A stretch of 6,703 nt of DNA from Fimbriimonadaceae bacterium. GTDB taxonomy: Bacteria > Armatimonadota > Fimbriimonadia > Fimbriimonadales > Fimbriimonadaceae. Of the stretch, positions 1 through 6,361 are shown piece by piece. The translations under genes were made by a program, and so were the position numbers. Under the pieces are notes generated by a model, which saw only the letters and a program-made list of their open reading frames with translations, ran no database searches and had not been told where the DNA came from. The DNA is taken from contig JACMJO010000517.1 of NCBI GenBank assembly GCA_014380605.1, positions 1-6,703 on the forward strand, written 5' to 3'. Positions within the stretch are counted from its first letter, which is position 1. The number at the start of each line of letters is the position of its first letter.

Positions 1-365
1 GCAAAGAGCGCTTTGAAATCTACTGCACTCCTTGCCACGGACAGATAGGCGATGGACAAGGAATGATCGCCAAGCGCGGCTTCACTTTGCGAAGGCCGGT
101 TGGCAACTACCACACCGAGCGATTGCGCAAGATGCCGGTTGGCCACTTCTACGATGTGATCACGAACGGTTACGGATCTATGTACAGCTATGCTTCGCGC
201 ATCGAGCCCCGAGACCGCTGGGCGGTCGTGGCCTATGTTCGCGCGCTTCAACTAAGCCAAGGCGCAAGCACGGCGGACAAGGCGGAAGCCGATGCTAAGT
301 TCCCAGTTCCGCCCGCTCCAAAGGAAGAGCGTGCCGCGCCGATCGTTGAAGGAGGAGGGCACTAA
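1..365 (+). CDS. actE: ActE, mono-heme cytochrome c subunit of Alternative Complex III (5' partial)
   Basis: This is the C-terminal part of a periplasmic c-type cytochrome; the reading frame enters at base 3 and ends with TAA at 363-365. The heme-binding motif CTPCH is encoded at 24-38 and is followed by GQIGDGQG, typical of class I cytochrome c. The likely distal heme ligand is the Met at 180-182 in YGSMYSYASRI. The following stretch DRWAVVAYVRALQLSQ is characteristic of ActE-type cytochromes and forms the closing helix of the fold. A Pro/Ala/Glu-rich tail of about 30 residues ends the protein. In ACIII, ActE is usually a lipoprotein that passes electrons from the penta-heme ActA side towards the oxidase; the signal peptide and lipobox would lie upstream of this window. 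The assignment rests on the heme motif, the conserved C-terminal helix and the adjacent actF. Confidence 0.88.
   Translation, partial: KERFEIYCTPCHGQIGDGQGMIAKRGFTLRRPVGNYHTERLRKMPVGHFYDVITNGYGSMYSYASRIEPRDRWAVVAYVRALQLSQGASTADKAEADAKFPVPPAPKEERAAPIVEGGGH
349..355 (+). promoter_or_regulatory. Shine-Dalgarno site for actF
   Basis: AAGGAGG lies 9 nt before the ATG at 365, inside the last codons of actE. It supports the start at 365 and the TAATG stop/start overlap. Confidence 0.7.
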
Positions 366-1555
366 TGAGCGAAACTCATGACCAGCCTTCGCTGAATCTT
401 CACAAGTACCAGTCGGTTGCAGGCTTGCTTGGAATCGTGGGCGTGGCCGTCATGTTGGCGGGACTCTTTAGCGGCCAGCAACAAGCTTGGCAAGCCTATC
501 TGTTTGGTTGGGTCGTCTGGGTATCGCTTTCGGTCGGATGCCTTGGCTTGATCCTCCTTAAGCACTGCGTCAACGGTCGGTGGGGCTTGCCGGTACTTCG
601 GCTCCTTGAGGCCGGGGCAAGCTTCACGAACTTCCTGATTCTGCTCATCCTGTTCCTACCGATCCTGTACACAGTTTTTGAAGGTAAGGGAGTTCTTTAC
701 CCCTGGGCGAACCCGGAGAAGATAGCCTCCGATCACGTTCTTCATGCGAAGGCTTGGTGGCTCAACCAGATTGGGTTTGGCATCCGAACCATCATCTACT
801 TCGTCATTTTCATGGGTATGGCGGCTTGGTTGCGGGCATCTACCTTGCGCCAGGATCAGAACAAGGATGATAAGGAAAGGGCTTTTCGCACAAACCTTGC
901 TTCGCCCGGGTTGCTTGTCTTCATGCTCGTGGTTACGGCCGCATTCACGGACTGGGTAATGAGCCTAGAGCCTTATTGGTCCTCCACGATTTACGGCGCT
1001 TGGTGGGCGGTTGGAATGACGCTGATGGCCTTTGCCTTTGTGACGGCAATTGCCGCCCTGAACAAGAACCAGGAGCCCTACAAAGGCATCGTCACCCCAA
1101 GTTGGACTCGGGACATGGGCAACTTGATGTTGGCCTTCACGATGCTCTGGGGCTACACGTCTCTAAGCCAATACTTGATCATCTGGTCTGGCAACCTTCC
1201 GGAGTTCATCACGTACTTCGTGAATCGGTCCAAGGGTGGCTGGAATGCCATCGGCATGGCGACGATGCTCGGACAGTTCTTCATCCCGTTCTTTGCCCTG
1301 CTGTCGCCACGAGTCAAGGCTCAAGCGCCGCTGATTGCCAAGCTTTGCGGGTGGATTCTCGTAATCCGGCTCGTCGACATGTACTACGTCATCATGCCGG
1401 CCATGCGCGGTACCCCGATGCCAAGCTTCTGGGACTTCGTCGCCGTTGTCGGAGTCGGTGGAGCCTGGGTTTATGGCTTCACCAAGGCGGTCAGTCGAGC
1501 CCCTCTCATGCCAAGCTACGATCCTCGTCTGACGGAGGCGGTCCATGCACACTGA
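365..1555 (+). CDS. actF: ActF, integral membrane subunit of Alternative Complex III
   Basis: A 396-residue polytopic membrane protein of the PsrC/NrfD-like fold, with about ten hydrophobic segments (roughly residues 17-37, 44-66, 86-106, 137-157, 180-198, 207-232, 250-275, 295-315, 325-345, 355-375). In ACIII, ActC and ActF form the paired membrane core next to the quinol-oxidising and heme-bearing subunits. Recognisable ActF motifs are HAKAWWLN (127-134), DWVMSLEPYWSSTIYGAWW (196-214), and DMGNLMLAFTMLWGYTSLSQ with LIIWSGNLPEFITYFVNR (250-288). The start ATG overlaps the actE stop by one base (TAATG) and has a strong AAGGAGG, suggesting translational coupling. The length is close to that of known ActF proteins. 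The ending SYDPRLTEAVHAH is also family-like. ActC is the nearest alternative, but ActC normally lies near ActB, whereas position after ActE and before SCO/cox points to ActF. Confidence 0.93.
   Translation: MSETHDQPSLNLHKYQSVAGLLGIVGVAVMLAGLFSGQQQAWQAYLFGWVVWVSLSVGCLGLILLKHCVNGRWGLPVLRLLEAGASFTNFLILLILFLPILYTVFEGKGVLYPWANPEKIASDHVLHAKAWWLNQIGFGIRTIIYFVIFMGMAAWLRASTLRQDQNKDDKERAFRTNLASPGLLVFMLVVTAAFTDWVMSLEPYWSSTIYGAWWAVGMTLMAFAFVTAIAALNKNQEPYKGIVTPSWTRDMGNLMLAFTMLWGYTSLSQYLIIWSGNLPEFITYFVNRSKGGWNAIGMATMLGQFFIPFFALLSPRVKAQAPLIAKLCGWILVIRLVDMYYVIMPAMRGTPMPSFWDFVAVVGVGGAWVYGFTKAVSRAPLMPSYDPRLTEAVHAH
1534..1538 (+). promoter_or_regulatory. Shine-Dalgarno site for the small membrane protein gene
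   Basis: GGAGG lies 6 nt before the ATG at 1545 and within the end of actF. It supports a real 11-nt overlap between the two genes. Confidence 0.65.
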
Positions 1556-1982
1556 CGAGCACAGCGATCCCCTAGTCGATCTCGGTTATGAAGAGAGGGA
1601 TATCAATCCCAAGATCATCTTCAAGGTGTCGATGTTCTTCTTTGGGTTCGCCTTCGTGAGCTTTGCCCTAGGTTGGGTCATCCTGTACTTCTTTGGGTAC
1701 TGGAAGTCGGCGGATGGCGTGAACGACCTAATGTCCACCAAGATTCCAAAGTCTCCAAATCCCATTCTACAAACCAACGTGACCGCGAAGACGGACATCA
1801 AAGAGATGCGGATTAAGGAACGCGAGGAGCTGACATCGACTGGACCGTCGACCCATGTAGAGGGCGCTAATCGTATTCCTATCGAGCAAGCGATCAAGCT
1901 TGCCGCGGCGCGAGGGGCGAAGCTCAGCAGTAACCCTCCCATTGGCGGTGGCATTACTATCGATCAAGGAGGAAGCCACTAG
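1545..1982 (+). CDS. Small single-helix membrane protein of the ACIII/cox cluster (possible ActG-position subunit)
   Basis: A 145-residue protein with a charged N-terminus, one strong transmembrane helix at about residues 24-50 (FKVSMFFFGFAFVSFALGWV and on), and a soluble C-terminal part of about 90 residues. The soluble part has a conserved-looking segment, PILQTNVTAKTDIKEMRIKE (73-92), then RIPIEQAIKLAAARG (110-124). From memory this resembles small proteins encoded beside SCO and cox genes in many ACIII bacteria, whose usual pattern is LQ...(L)NSYGWVD...RIPIDRAMELLAERG. The YGWVD part is missing here. The position directly after actF matches where actG lies in some ACIII operons, but I cannot show homology to ActG. 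By charge and topology the soluble part most likely faces the periplasm, although this is inferred. It probably belongs to ACIII or to the ACIII:oxidase interface. It overlaps actF by 11 nt, and its stop is one base before the SCO start. Confidence 0.8.
   Translation: MHTDEHSDPLVDLGYEERDINPKIIFKVSMFFFGFAFVSFALGWVILYFFGYWKSADGVNDLMSTKIPKSPNPILQTNVTAKTDIKEMRIKEREELTSTGPSTHVEGANRIPIEQAIKLAAARGAKLSSNPPIGGGITIDQGGSH
1966..1972 (+). promoter_or_regulatory. Shine-Dalgarno site that decides the SCO start
   Basis: AAGGAGG lies 11 nt before the ATG at 1984. A longer in-frame reading exists from an ATG at 1900, but it would overlap the previous gene by 83 nt and would bury the signal peptide. This site and the signal peptide favour 1984. 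Confidence 0.65.
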
Positions 1983-1983
1983 G

Positions 1984-2820
1984 ATGCGGGCACTTTCCAT
2001 CCTGCTCGGCTTTGTTGTCTTGATGACGTCGGCCGTAGGCCAGCGAACCTTCAACCAGTCGCTTGCCCAGATGAAGATCGACCAAAAGCTGGGCGCTCAG
2101 GTGCCAGCCGACGCCAACTTCAAAGATGAGACGGGGAAAGAGATTAAGTTCGCTTCCCTCCTGGGGCAACGCCCCGTCGTTTTACTTCCGATGTTCTACC
2201 TGTGCCGAGGCGTCTGCGGAAAGGAGGCGGACAACCTTCTTAAGTCCATTGCCAAACTGGACGGAAAGCAGGTTGGGCAAGACTACGACGTCGTGTTCCT
2301 CAGCATCAGCCCCCGCGAGACTCCAGACCTCGCGATGAACAAAAAGACCAGCCTGCTCAAGGTGATGAAGGGCGATCTGAACGAATCAGGCTTCCACTTC
2401 CTTACTGGGCAAATGGAGGAGATTCGGAAAGTCACCGACGCAGTTGGATTCGGGTTCGACTACGACCCTGCCGATGGACGGATCAACCATCCTGCCGGGC
2501 TCATGATCCTCACGGCCTCCGGAAGAGTTTCCCAATACATCATGGGAGCGGAGTACCCCCGGCCCATCCTCGTCCAAGCCCTGAACCGGGCCAACGAAGG
2601 CCAGATTGCCGATAGAAAGGCCGACGTGATCTTGCTGGGCTGTGTGATGATCGACCCCATCACTGGACAACGAAGCCTGATCATTGAAGGGGTTATCCGG
2701 ATCATTGCGGGAGCTTTTGCCCTCGGACTTTTCATCTGGATCGGATCGATGATTATCAAAGCACGGAAGATCGAGAAAAACGGCGCAACGCCAGACGGGG
2801 GGACGCCCACTCGAGCCTAG
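1984..2820 (+). CDS. SCO1/SenC-family copper chaperone for cytochrome c oxidase, membrane-anchored at the C-terminus
   Basis: A 278-residue thioredoxin-fold protein that probably delivers copper to, or reduces, the CuA site of CoxB in the periplasm. The start is a signal peptide (MRALSILLGFVVLMTSAVGQ; cleavage probably near 19-20). The copper-binding motif is CRGVC (Cys74, Cys78) in PMFYLCRGVC, and the third ligand is His169 in INHPAGLMIL, followed by TASGRVSQYIMG, a typical SCO strand pair. LSISPRETPDLA (106-117) matches the loop after the SCO central strand. Beyond the usual domain is a C-terminal extension with a hydrophobic helix at about 234-256 and a short basic cytoplasmic tail, so the protein is probably anchored C-terminally. 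This architecture (signal peptide, SCO domain, C-terminal helix) is known for SCO proteins in ACIII/cox clusters of several phyla. It sits between the ACIII genes and coxB, in keeping with a CuA assembly role. Confidence 0.92.
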   Translation: MRALSILLGFVVLMTSAVGQRTFNQSLAQMKIDQKLGAQVPADANFKDETGKEIKFASLLGQRPVVLLPMFYLCRGVCGKEADNLLKSIAKLDGKQVGQDYDVVFLSISPRETPDLAMNKKTSLLKVMKGDLNESGFHFLTGQMEEIRKVTDAVGFGFDYDPADGRINHPAGLMILTASGRVSQYIMGAEYPRPILVQALNRANEGQIADRKADVILLGCVMIDPITGQRSLIIEGVIRIIAGAFALGLFIWIGSMIIKARKIEKNGATPDGGTPTRA

Positions 2821-2840
2821 CTCGCCACGGAACGGTTTAC

Positions 2841-3977
2841 ATGCTCAAACTATTCAACTTTCCACTCGCACCCGAGCAGGCGTCGAACTTCGCGCAAGAG
2901 TACGACAACATCTTTTACGCGCTCACGATCCTGACGATCATCTTCACCGTCCTGGTTGGCGCGTTGGTTTTGTTCTTCGTCATTCGCTATCGCGAGGGCT
3001 CCAAAGTCGACCGATCTAGGCCAATCTACGAGCATCTTCCGTTGGAACTGGCGATGACGACCGTCCCTACAGTTCTGGGACTGGTGGTGTTCTTCTTTGG
3101 TGCGAACCTCTTCGTGAAGATGCGGACTCCGCCTGAGAACGCGATGGATATCTACATCGTGGGCAAGCAGTGGATGTGGCACGCCCAACACGCTCCCAGT
3201 GGCGTTCGGGAGAACAATACGCTTCACGTTCCGATCAACAAGCCGGTCCGGCTCACGATGATCTCGCAGGACGTCATCCACGCCTTCTTTATCCCAGAAT
3301 TCCGAATTCAATACAGGGTCGTTCCCGGACGATACACGACTCAGTGGTTTACGGCCACCAAGCCGGGCGTCTATCACCTGTTCTGCAACATGTACTGTGG
3401 TGGACAGCACTCGGAAATGGGCGGGTACGTCTACGCGATGGAGCCAAAGGAGTATGCCCAATGGCTTGCCAATGGCGGCAACGATCTCCAGGCGAAGACC
3501 ATGGAACAGCGCGGAGCCATCCAATACGATCGGCTCGCCTGTGCGAATTGCCACGAGGTCAAGGACACAGCTCGCGCACCAAGCCTTTACGGATTCTTTG
3601 GCCGCACACGAAAGTTCACGAATGGAACGAGCGCCGTTGCCGATGACGCGTACTTCCGCAAATCGCTCATCGACCCCCACGAGTTGATCAACGAAGGCTA
3701 CGAGAACACGATGTCTGCCTATAACGATGTTGGCGAAGAGGAGATTCTAAACCTCGCCGCCTATGTCCGATCTCTCGGCACAAGCGCAGAGCCAAAAGCA
3801 GGAAGCCCTTCGATCGAGGCAAAAAAAGGCGACGAATACACGGGCAATAGCTACCAAGGCAAGCCAAACCTTTCGGTGGGAGCTCTCGCCCACGAGAACA
3901 AACCAACTACGCCGGGACCGAGCCGTGGCAATCTTTCCACGGGAGCGATTTCAACTGAAGGCGGAGCCAAACGATAA
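2841..3977 (+). CDS. coxB: Cytochrome c oxidase subunit II with fused cytochrome c domain (caa3 type)
   Basis: A 378-residue protein. Two membrane helices (about 24-48 and 71-92) are followed by a periplasmic CuA cupredoxin domain (about 100-202), a class I cytochrome c domain (about 220-312) and a hydrophilic tail (313-378). The CuA ligands are visible: His147 in DVIHAFF, then Cys182, Cys186, His190 and Met193 in CNMYCGGQHSEM. The electron-entry aromatic cluster is GKQWMWH (108-114). The heme c motif is CANCH (234-238), with the probable axial Met291 in NTMSAY. Glu69 (LPLELAMTTVP) matches the K-channel entrance Glu. The N-terminal PEQASNFAQEYD is typical of the ACIII-linked group, which has no lipobox. 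Oddities: the residue between the CuA cysteines that is normally Glu (or Gln) is Met184, and the tail carries an imperfect repeat. The start has only a weak ribosome site (GGAACGG at 2829-2835), but no other in-frame ATG fits, and the family N-terminus begins here. Confidence 0.95.
   Translation: MLKLFNFPLAPEQASNFAQEYDNIFYALTILTIIFTVLVGALVLFFVIRYREGSKVDRSRPIYEHLPLELAMTTVPTVLGLVVFFFGANLFVKMRTPPENAMDIYIVGKQWMWHAQHAPSGVRENNTLHVPINKPVRLTMISQDVIHAFFIPEFRIQYRVVPGRYTTQWFTATKPGVYHLFCNMYCGGQHSEMGGYVYAMEPKEYAQWLANGGNDLQAKTMEQRGAIQYDRLACANCHEVKDTARAPSLYGFFGRTRKFTNGTSAVADDAYFRKSLIDPHELINEGYENTMSAYNDVGEEEILNLAAYVRSLGTSAEPKAGSPSIEAKKGDEYTGNSYQGKPNLSVGALAHENKPTTPGPSRGNLSTGAISTEGGAKR
3958..3966 (+). promoter_or_regulatory. 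Shine-Dalgarno-like site for coxA
   Basis: AAGGCGGAG lies 10 nt before the ATG at 3977, in the last codons of coxB. The coxB stop and coxA start share a base (TAATG), so ribosomes may re-initiate here. Confidence 0.5.
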
Positions 3978-5671
3978 TGAGCGCGACTACTGAAAATCTT
4001 CAGGAAGAAGAAGAACTTAACTACCTGACTAACGGGAAGACCCTGAAGTCTTGGCTGTTGACGGGCGACCACAAGCGCATCGCAATCCTGTATCTCATTT
4101 CAACGGCAATCTTTTTCATGATCGGCGGCATCTTTGCCTCGCTGGTCCGACTGGAGTTGACGTCGCCAACCGGCGTTTTGCTGGAGACGGAGACTTATAA
4201 CAAAGCCTTCAGCGCTCACGGCATCGTCATGATCTTCCTGTTCCTGATCCCGTCCATTCCGGCGGTTCTAGGGAACTTCGTCCTGCCCATCATGCTAGGG
4301 GCTAGAGACCTTGCCTTTCCCAGGCTGAACCTTCTGAGTTGGTACTTCTACATGGCGGCTGGAATCATCGTCCTATGGGCGATTTGCATCGGCGGCGTGG
4401 ATACCGGCTGGACGTTCTATACTCCGCTTTCCACCACCTACTCGCACGGCGCTATCAGCCTGGCGATCATGGGCGCGTTCCTGGCTGGATTTAGCTCGAT
4501 CTTTACCGGCATCAACTTCATCGCGACCATCCACAAGATGCGCGCGCCCGGGATGACCTGGTTCCGAATGCCGCTGTTCGCATGGGCGATGTACGGCACA
4601 TCGGTCGTCATCGTTCTCGGTACCCCGGTCATCGCCATTACTCTGGGCTTGGTAATGGTCGAGCGGTGGACGGGAATCGGCATTTTCAGTCCAGAACTCG
4701 GCGGCGACCCGGTTCTGTTCCAGCACATGTTCTGGTTCTACTCCCACCCGGCGGTCTACATCATGATCTTGCCGGCGTTCGGAGTCATCAGCGAACTCAT
4801 TGCGAACTTCAGCCGCAAGCGCATCTTCGGCTACCACTTCGTAGCGTTCTCGACGTTGGCGATCGCGGGGCTTGGGTTCTTGGTTTGGGGACACCACATG
4901 TTTGTGTCCAGCCAGTCGATGTATGAGGGGATTGTGTTCTCCCTAATCTCGTTCTTGGTTGCCGTTCCGTCGGCGATCAAGATTTTCAACTGGACGGCAA
5001 CGATCTATAAGGGCAACGTTCGGATGCACACGCCGATGATTTACGCCCTTAGCTTCATGATGCTGTTCACGATCGGAGGTCTTACCGGGCTCTTCCTGGC
5101 TTCGATGGGAACGGACGTTCACCTTACGGCGACCTACTTCGTCGTCGCGCACTTCCACTACGTAATGGTAGGAGGCGCGATCACCGGCTTCTTGGGCGGC
5201 CTGCACTATTGGTGGCCGAAGATGACGGGTCGGATGTATCCGGAAGGAATCGCGCGGATCAACGCGGTGCTGGTCTTCATCGGGTTTACCGCGACATTCT
5301 TGCCCCAGTTCATCGTCGGCTTTTTGGGAATGCCTCGACGGTATCACTACTACTACTTCGCTCCAGAATTCCAGATATATCACATTCTGTCGACGATGGG
5401 CGCGAGCATTCTCGCCATCGCGTTCTTTACCCCGGCGACTTACCTCATTTGGTCCCTCTTCAAGGGCGAGAAGGCTTCGGCTAACCCATGGGGCGCACAC
5501 GGACTGGAGTGGCAGACGGCTTCGCCGCCAGATTCGCACAACTTCCATCACATTCCGATCGTGACGGATGAGGTCTATGATTTCCCCGGCGTTGAATATG
5601 CTCATCCGAGCCACGGTCACAAGAAGAAGAAGTCTAAGTCAGACGACCCAGCAACCAAGGAGCAACACTAA
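3977..5671 (+). CDS. coxA: Cytochrome c oxidase subunit I, type A2 heme-copper oxidase
   Basis: A 564-residue, roughly 12-helix catalytic subunit that reduces O2 to water and pumps protons. Ligands seen: low-spin heme His81 (FSAHGIVMIF) and His394; high-spin heme His392 (VAHFHYV); CuB His257, His306 and His307 (SHPAVY, WGHHMF). Tyr261 is the residue expected to cross-link to His257. D-channel entry residues are kept (Asp111, Asn100, Asn118 in NFVLPIMLGARDLAFPRLN), but the Glu of HPEVY is Ala259, preceded by Tyr255-Ser256. This YSHPxVY signature defines type A2 oxidases. The K-channel Lys335 is present (PSAIKIF), with Ser332 for the usual Thr. The His-Asp pair before TYFVVAHFH, which normally helps bind Mg/Mn, is Thr384-Ala385. 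GMPRRY (451-456) holds the heme-propionate arginines. The C-terminus is a soluble tail ending in a Lys-rich stretch (HGHKKKKSK). Its start overlaps the coxB stop by one base. Confidence 0.97.
   Translation: MSATTENLQEEEELNYLTNGKTLKSWLLTGDHKRIAILYLISTAIFFMIGGIFASLVRLELTSPTGVLLETETYNKAFSAHGIVMIFLFLIPSIPAVLGNFVLPIMLGARDLAFPRLNLLSWYFYMAAGIIVLWAICIGGVDTGWTFYTPLSTTYSHGAISLAIMGAFLAGFSSIFTGINFIATIHKMRAPGMTWFRMPLFAWAMYGTSVVIVLGTPVIAITLGLVMVERWTGIGIFSPELGGDPVLFQHMFWFYSHPAVYIMILPAFGVISELIANFSRKRIFGYHFVAFSTLAIAGLGFLVWGHHMFVSSQSMYEGIVFSLISFLVAVPSAIKIFNWTATIYKGNVRMHTPMIYALSFMMLFTIGGLTGLFLASMGTDVHLTATYFVVAHFHYVMVGGAITGFLGGLHYWWPKMTGRMYPEGIARINAVLVFIGFTATFLPQFIVGFLGMPRRYHYYYFAPEFQIYHILSTMGASILAIAFFTPATYLIWSLFKGEKASANPWGAHGLEWQTASPPDSHNFHHIPIVTDEVYDFPGVEYAHPSHGHKKKKSKSDDPATKEQH
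5657..5662 (+). promoter_or_regulatory. Shine-Dalgarno site for coxC
   Basis: AAGGAG lies 11 nt before the ATG at 5674, within the last coxA codons. Confidence 0.55.
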
Positions 5672-5673
5672 CG

Positions 5674-6357
5674 ATGGCTAGTGCGCACGCTGAAGTTGAG
5701 AACTTTCCCGTTCACGTCCATGTCCAGTTCGAGGATATCGAACAACAGAACGAGACGTATCTAGTCGGGATGTGGGCCTTCATGGTCACCGAGGTTATGT
5801 TCTTCGGCGCCCTATTCTTGGCCTATATCTTGTATCGCTGGCACTATCAGCCCGATTTTTACATGGCTCATAAAGGCCTAGACTGGAAGGCGGGCGCCGT
5901 CAACACGACGTTGCTTCTCCTGAGTTCCTTCACAATGGTTCTCGGAGTCCACTTTGCCCAGCTTCGGAAGCACAAGCTGGTGGTGGCTAACCTAGCTGCA
6001 ACTTGTTTACTTGCCACAGGCTTCCTGTTGATCAAGTTCCTCCTCGAGTGGCCGGCCAAATTCAGCCACCATCTCGTGCCGGGCTACAGTTTTGGAACCC
6101 ACCCCGAATACTTGTATGGTGCCAGCCCTCGATCCGGCGAACTGTTTTACAGCCTTTACTTCCTGATGACGGGATTGCATGCGATCCACATCATCATAGG
6201 AATCATCATCATTGGCGCACTTGCGTGGATGTGGCAACGCAACGACAAGATTGTCTCTGAGGATTACATTCCGACGGAACTCGTCGGCCTGTACTGGCAC
6301 TTCGTCGACCTCGTGTGGATCTTCCTCTTCCCGCTTTTCTATCTCATCCCCCAATAA
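5674..6357 (+). CDS. coxC: Cytochrome c oxidase subunit III
   Basis: A 227-residue integral membrane protein with about five helices (roughly 31-52, 75-95, 105-125, 157-185, 205-225). This is the short bacterial form lacking the first two helices of the seven-helix mitochondrial type. Family motifs are clear: GMWAFMVTEVMFFGALF (32-48, with the conserved Glu40), NTTLLLLSSFTM (77-88), LIKFLLEW (119-126), FLMTGLHAIHIIIG (163-176) and YWHFVDLVWIFLFPLFYL (207-224). Subunit III binds subunit I, carries structured lipids and helps keep proton uptake and turnover stable; it has no metal centre. It starts 2 nt after the coxA stop and ends 4 nt before coxD. Nothing appears truncated, and the length fits other ACIII-linked oxidases. 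Confidence 0.96.
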   Translation: MASAHAEVENFPVHVHVQFEDIEQQNETYLVGMWAFMVTEVMFFGALFLAYILYRWHYQPDFYMAHKGLDWKAGAVNTTLLLLSSFTMVLGVHFAQLRKHKLVVANLAATCLLATGFLLIKFLLEWPAKFSHHLVPGYSFGTHPEYLYGASPRSGELFYSLYFLMTGLHAIHIIIGIIIIGALAWMWQRNDKIVSEDYIPTELVGLYWHFVDLVWIFLFPLFYLIPQ

Positions 6358-6361
6358 GACC

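Noticed and set aside
976..1575. + strand ORF of 199 codons inside actF in another frame
   Set aside because: Its translation has no family features, whereas the actF frame gives conserved helices and motifs across the same bases.
1900..1983. Upstream ATG at 1900 as the SCO start
   Set aside because: It would add 28 charged residues before the signal peptide and overlap the previous gene; the ATG at 1984 has AAGGAGG upstream and starts a clean signal peptide.
2812..2824. Small hairpin CGAGC-CTA-GCTCG over the SCO stop codon, as a possible terminator
   Set aside because: The stem is only 5 bp with a 3-nt loop and no T-run follows; coxB begins 17 nt later. It is more likely chance, though it could slightly affect coxB translation.
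2821..2840. Possible internal promoter before coxB
   Set aside because: The only gap longer than 4 nt is 20 nt long, too short for a full promoter, and I see no convincing -35/-10 pair in it.
3297..3308. Tandem GAATTC-like words (AGAATTCCGAATTC)
   Set aside because: They lie inside coxB and encode the conserved PEFRIQ segment of the CuA domain; no sign of a regulatory or mobile-element role.
2850..3680. Long - strand ORF of 276 codons antisense to coxB
   Set aside because: It lies opposite a well-supported gene, its translation is rich in Arg/His/Asp with no recognisable motif or membrane helix, and it mirrors the codon bias of the + strand. It is a shadow ORF.
4943..5620. - strand ORF of 225 codons antisense to coxA
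   Set aside because: Same reasons: charged, motif-free translation opposite the conserved CoxA helices; no ribosome site considered convincing.
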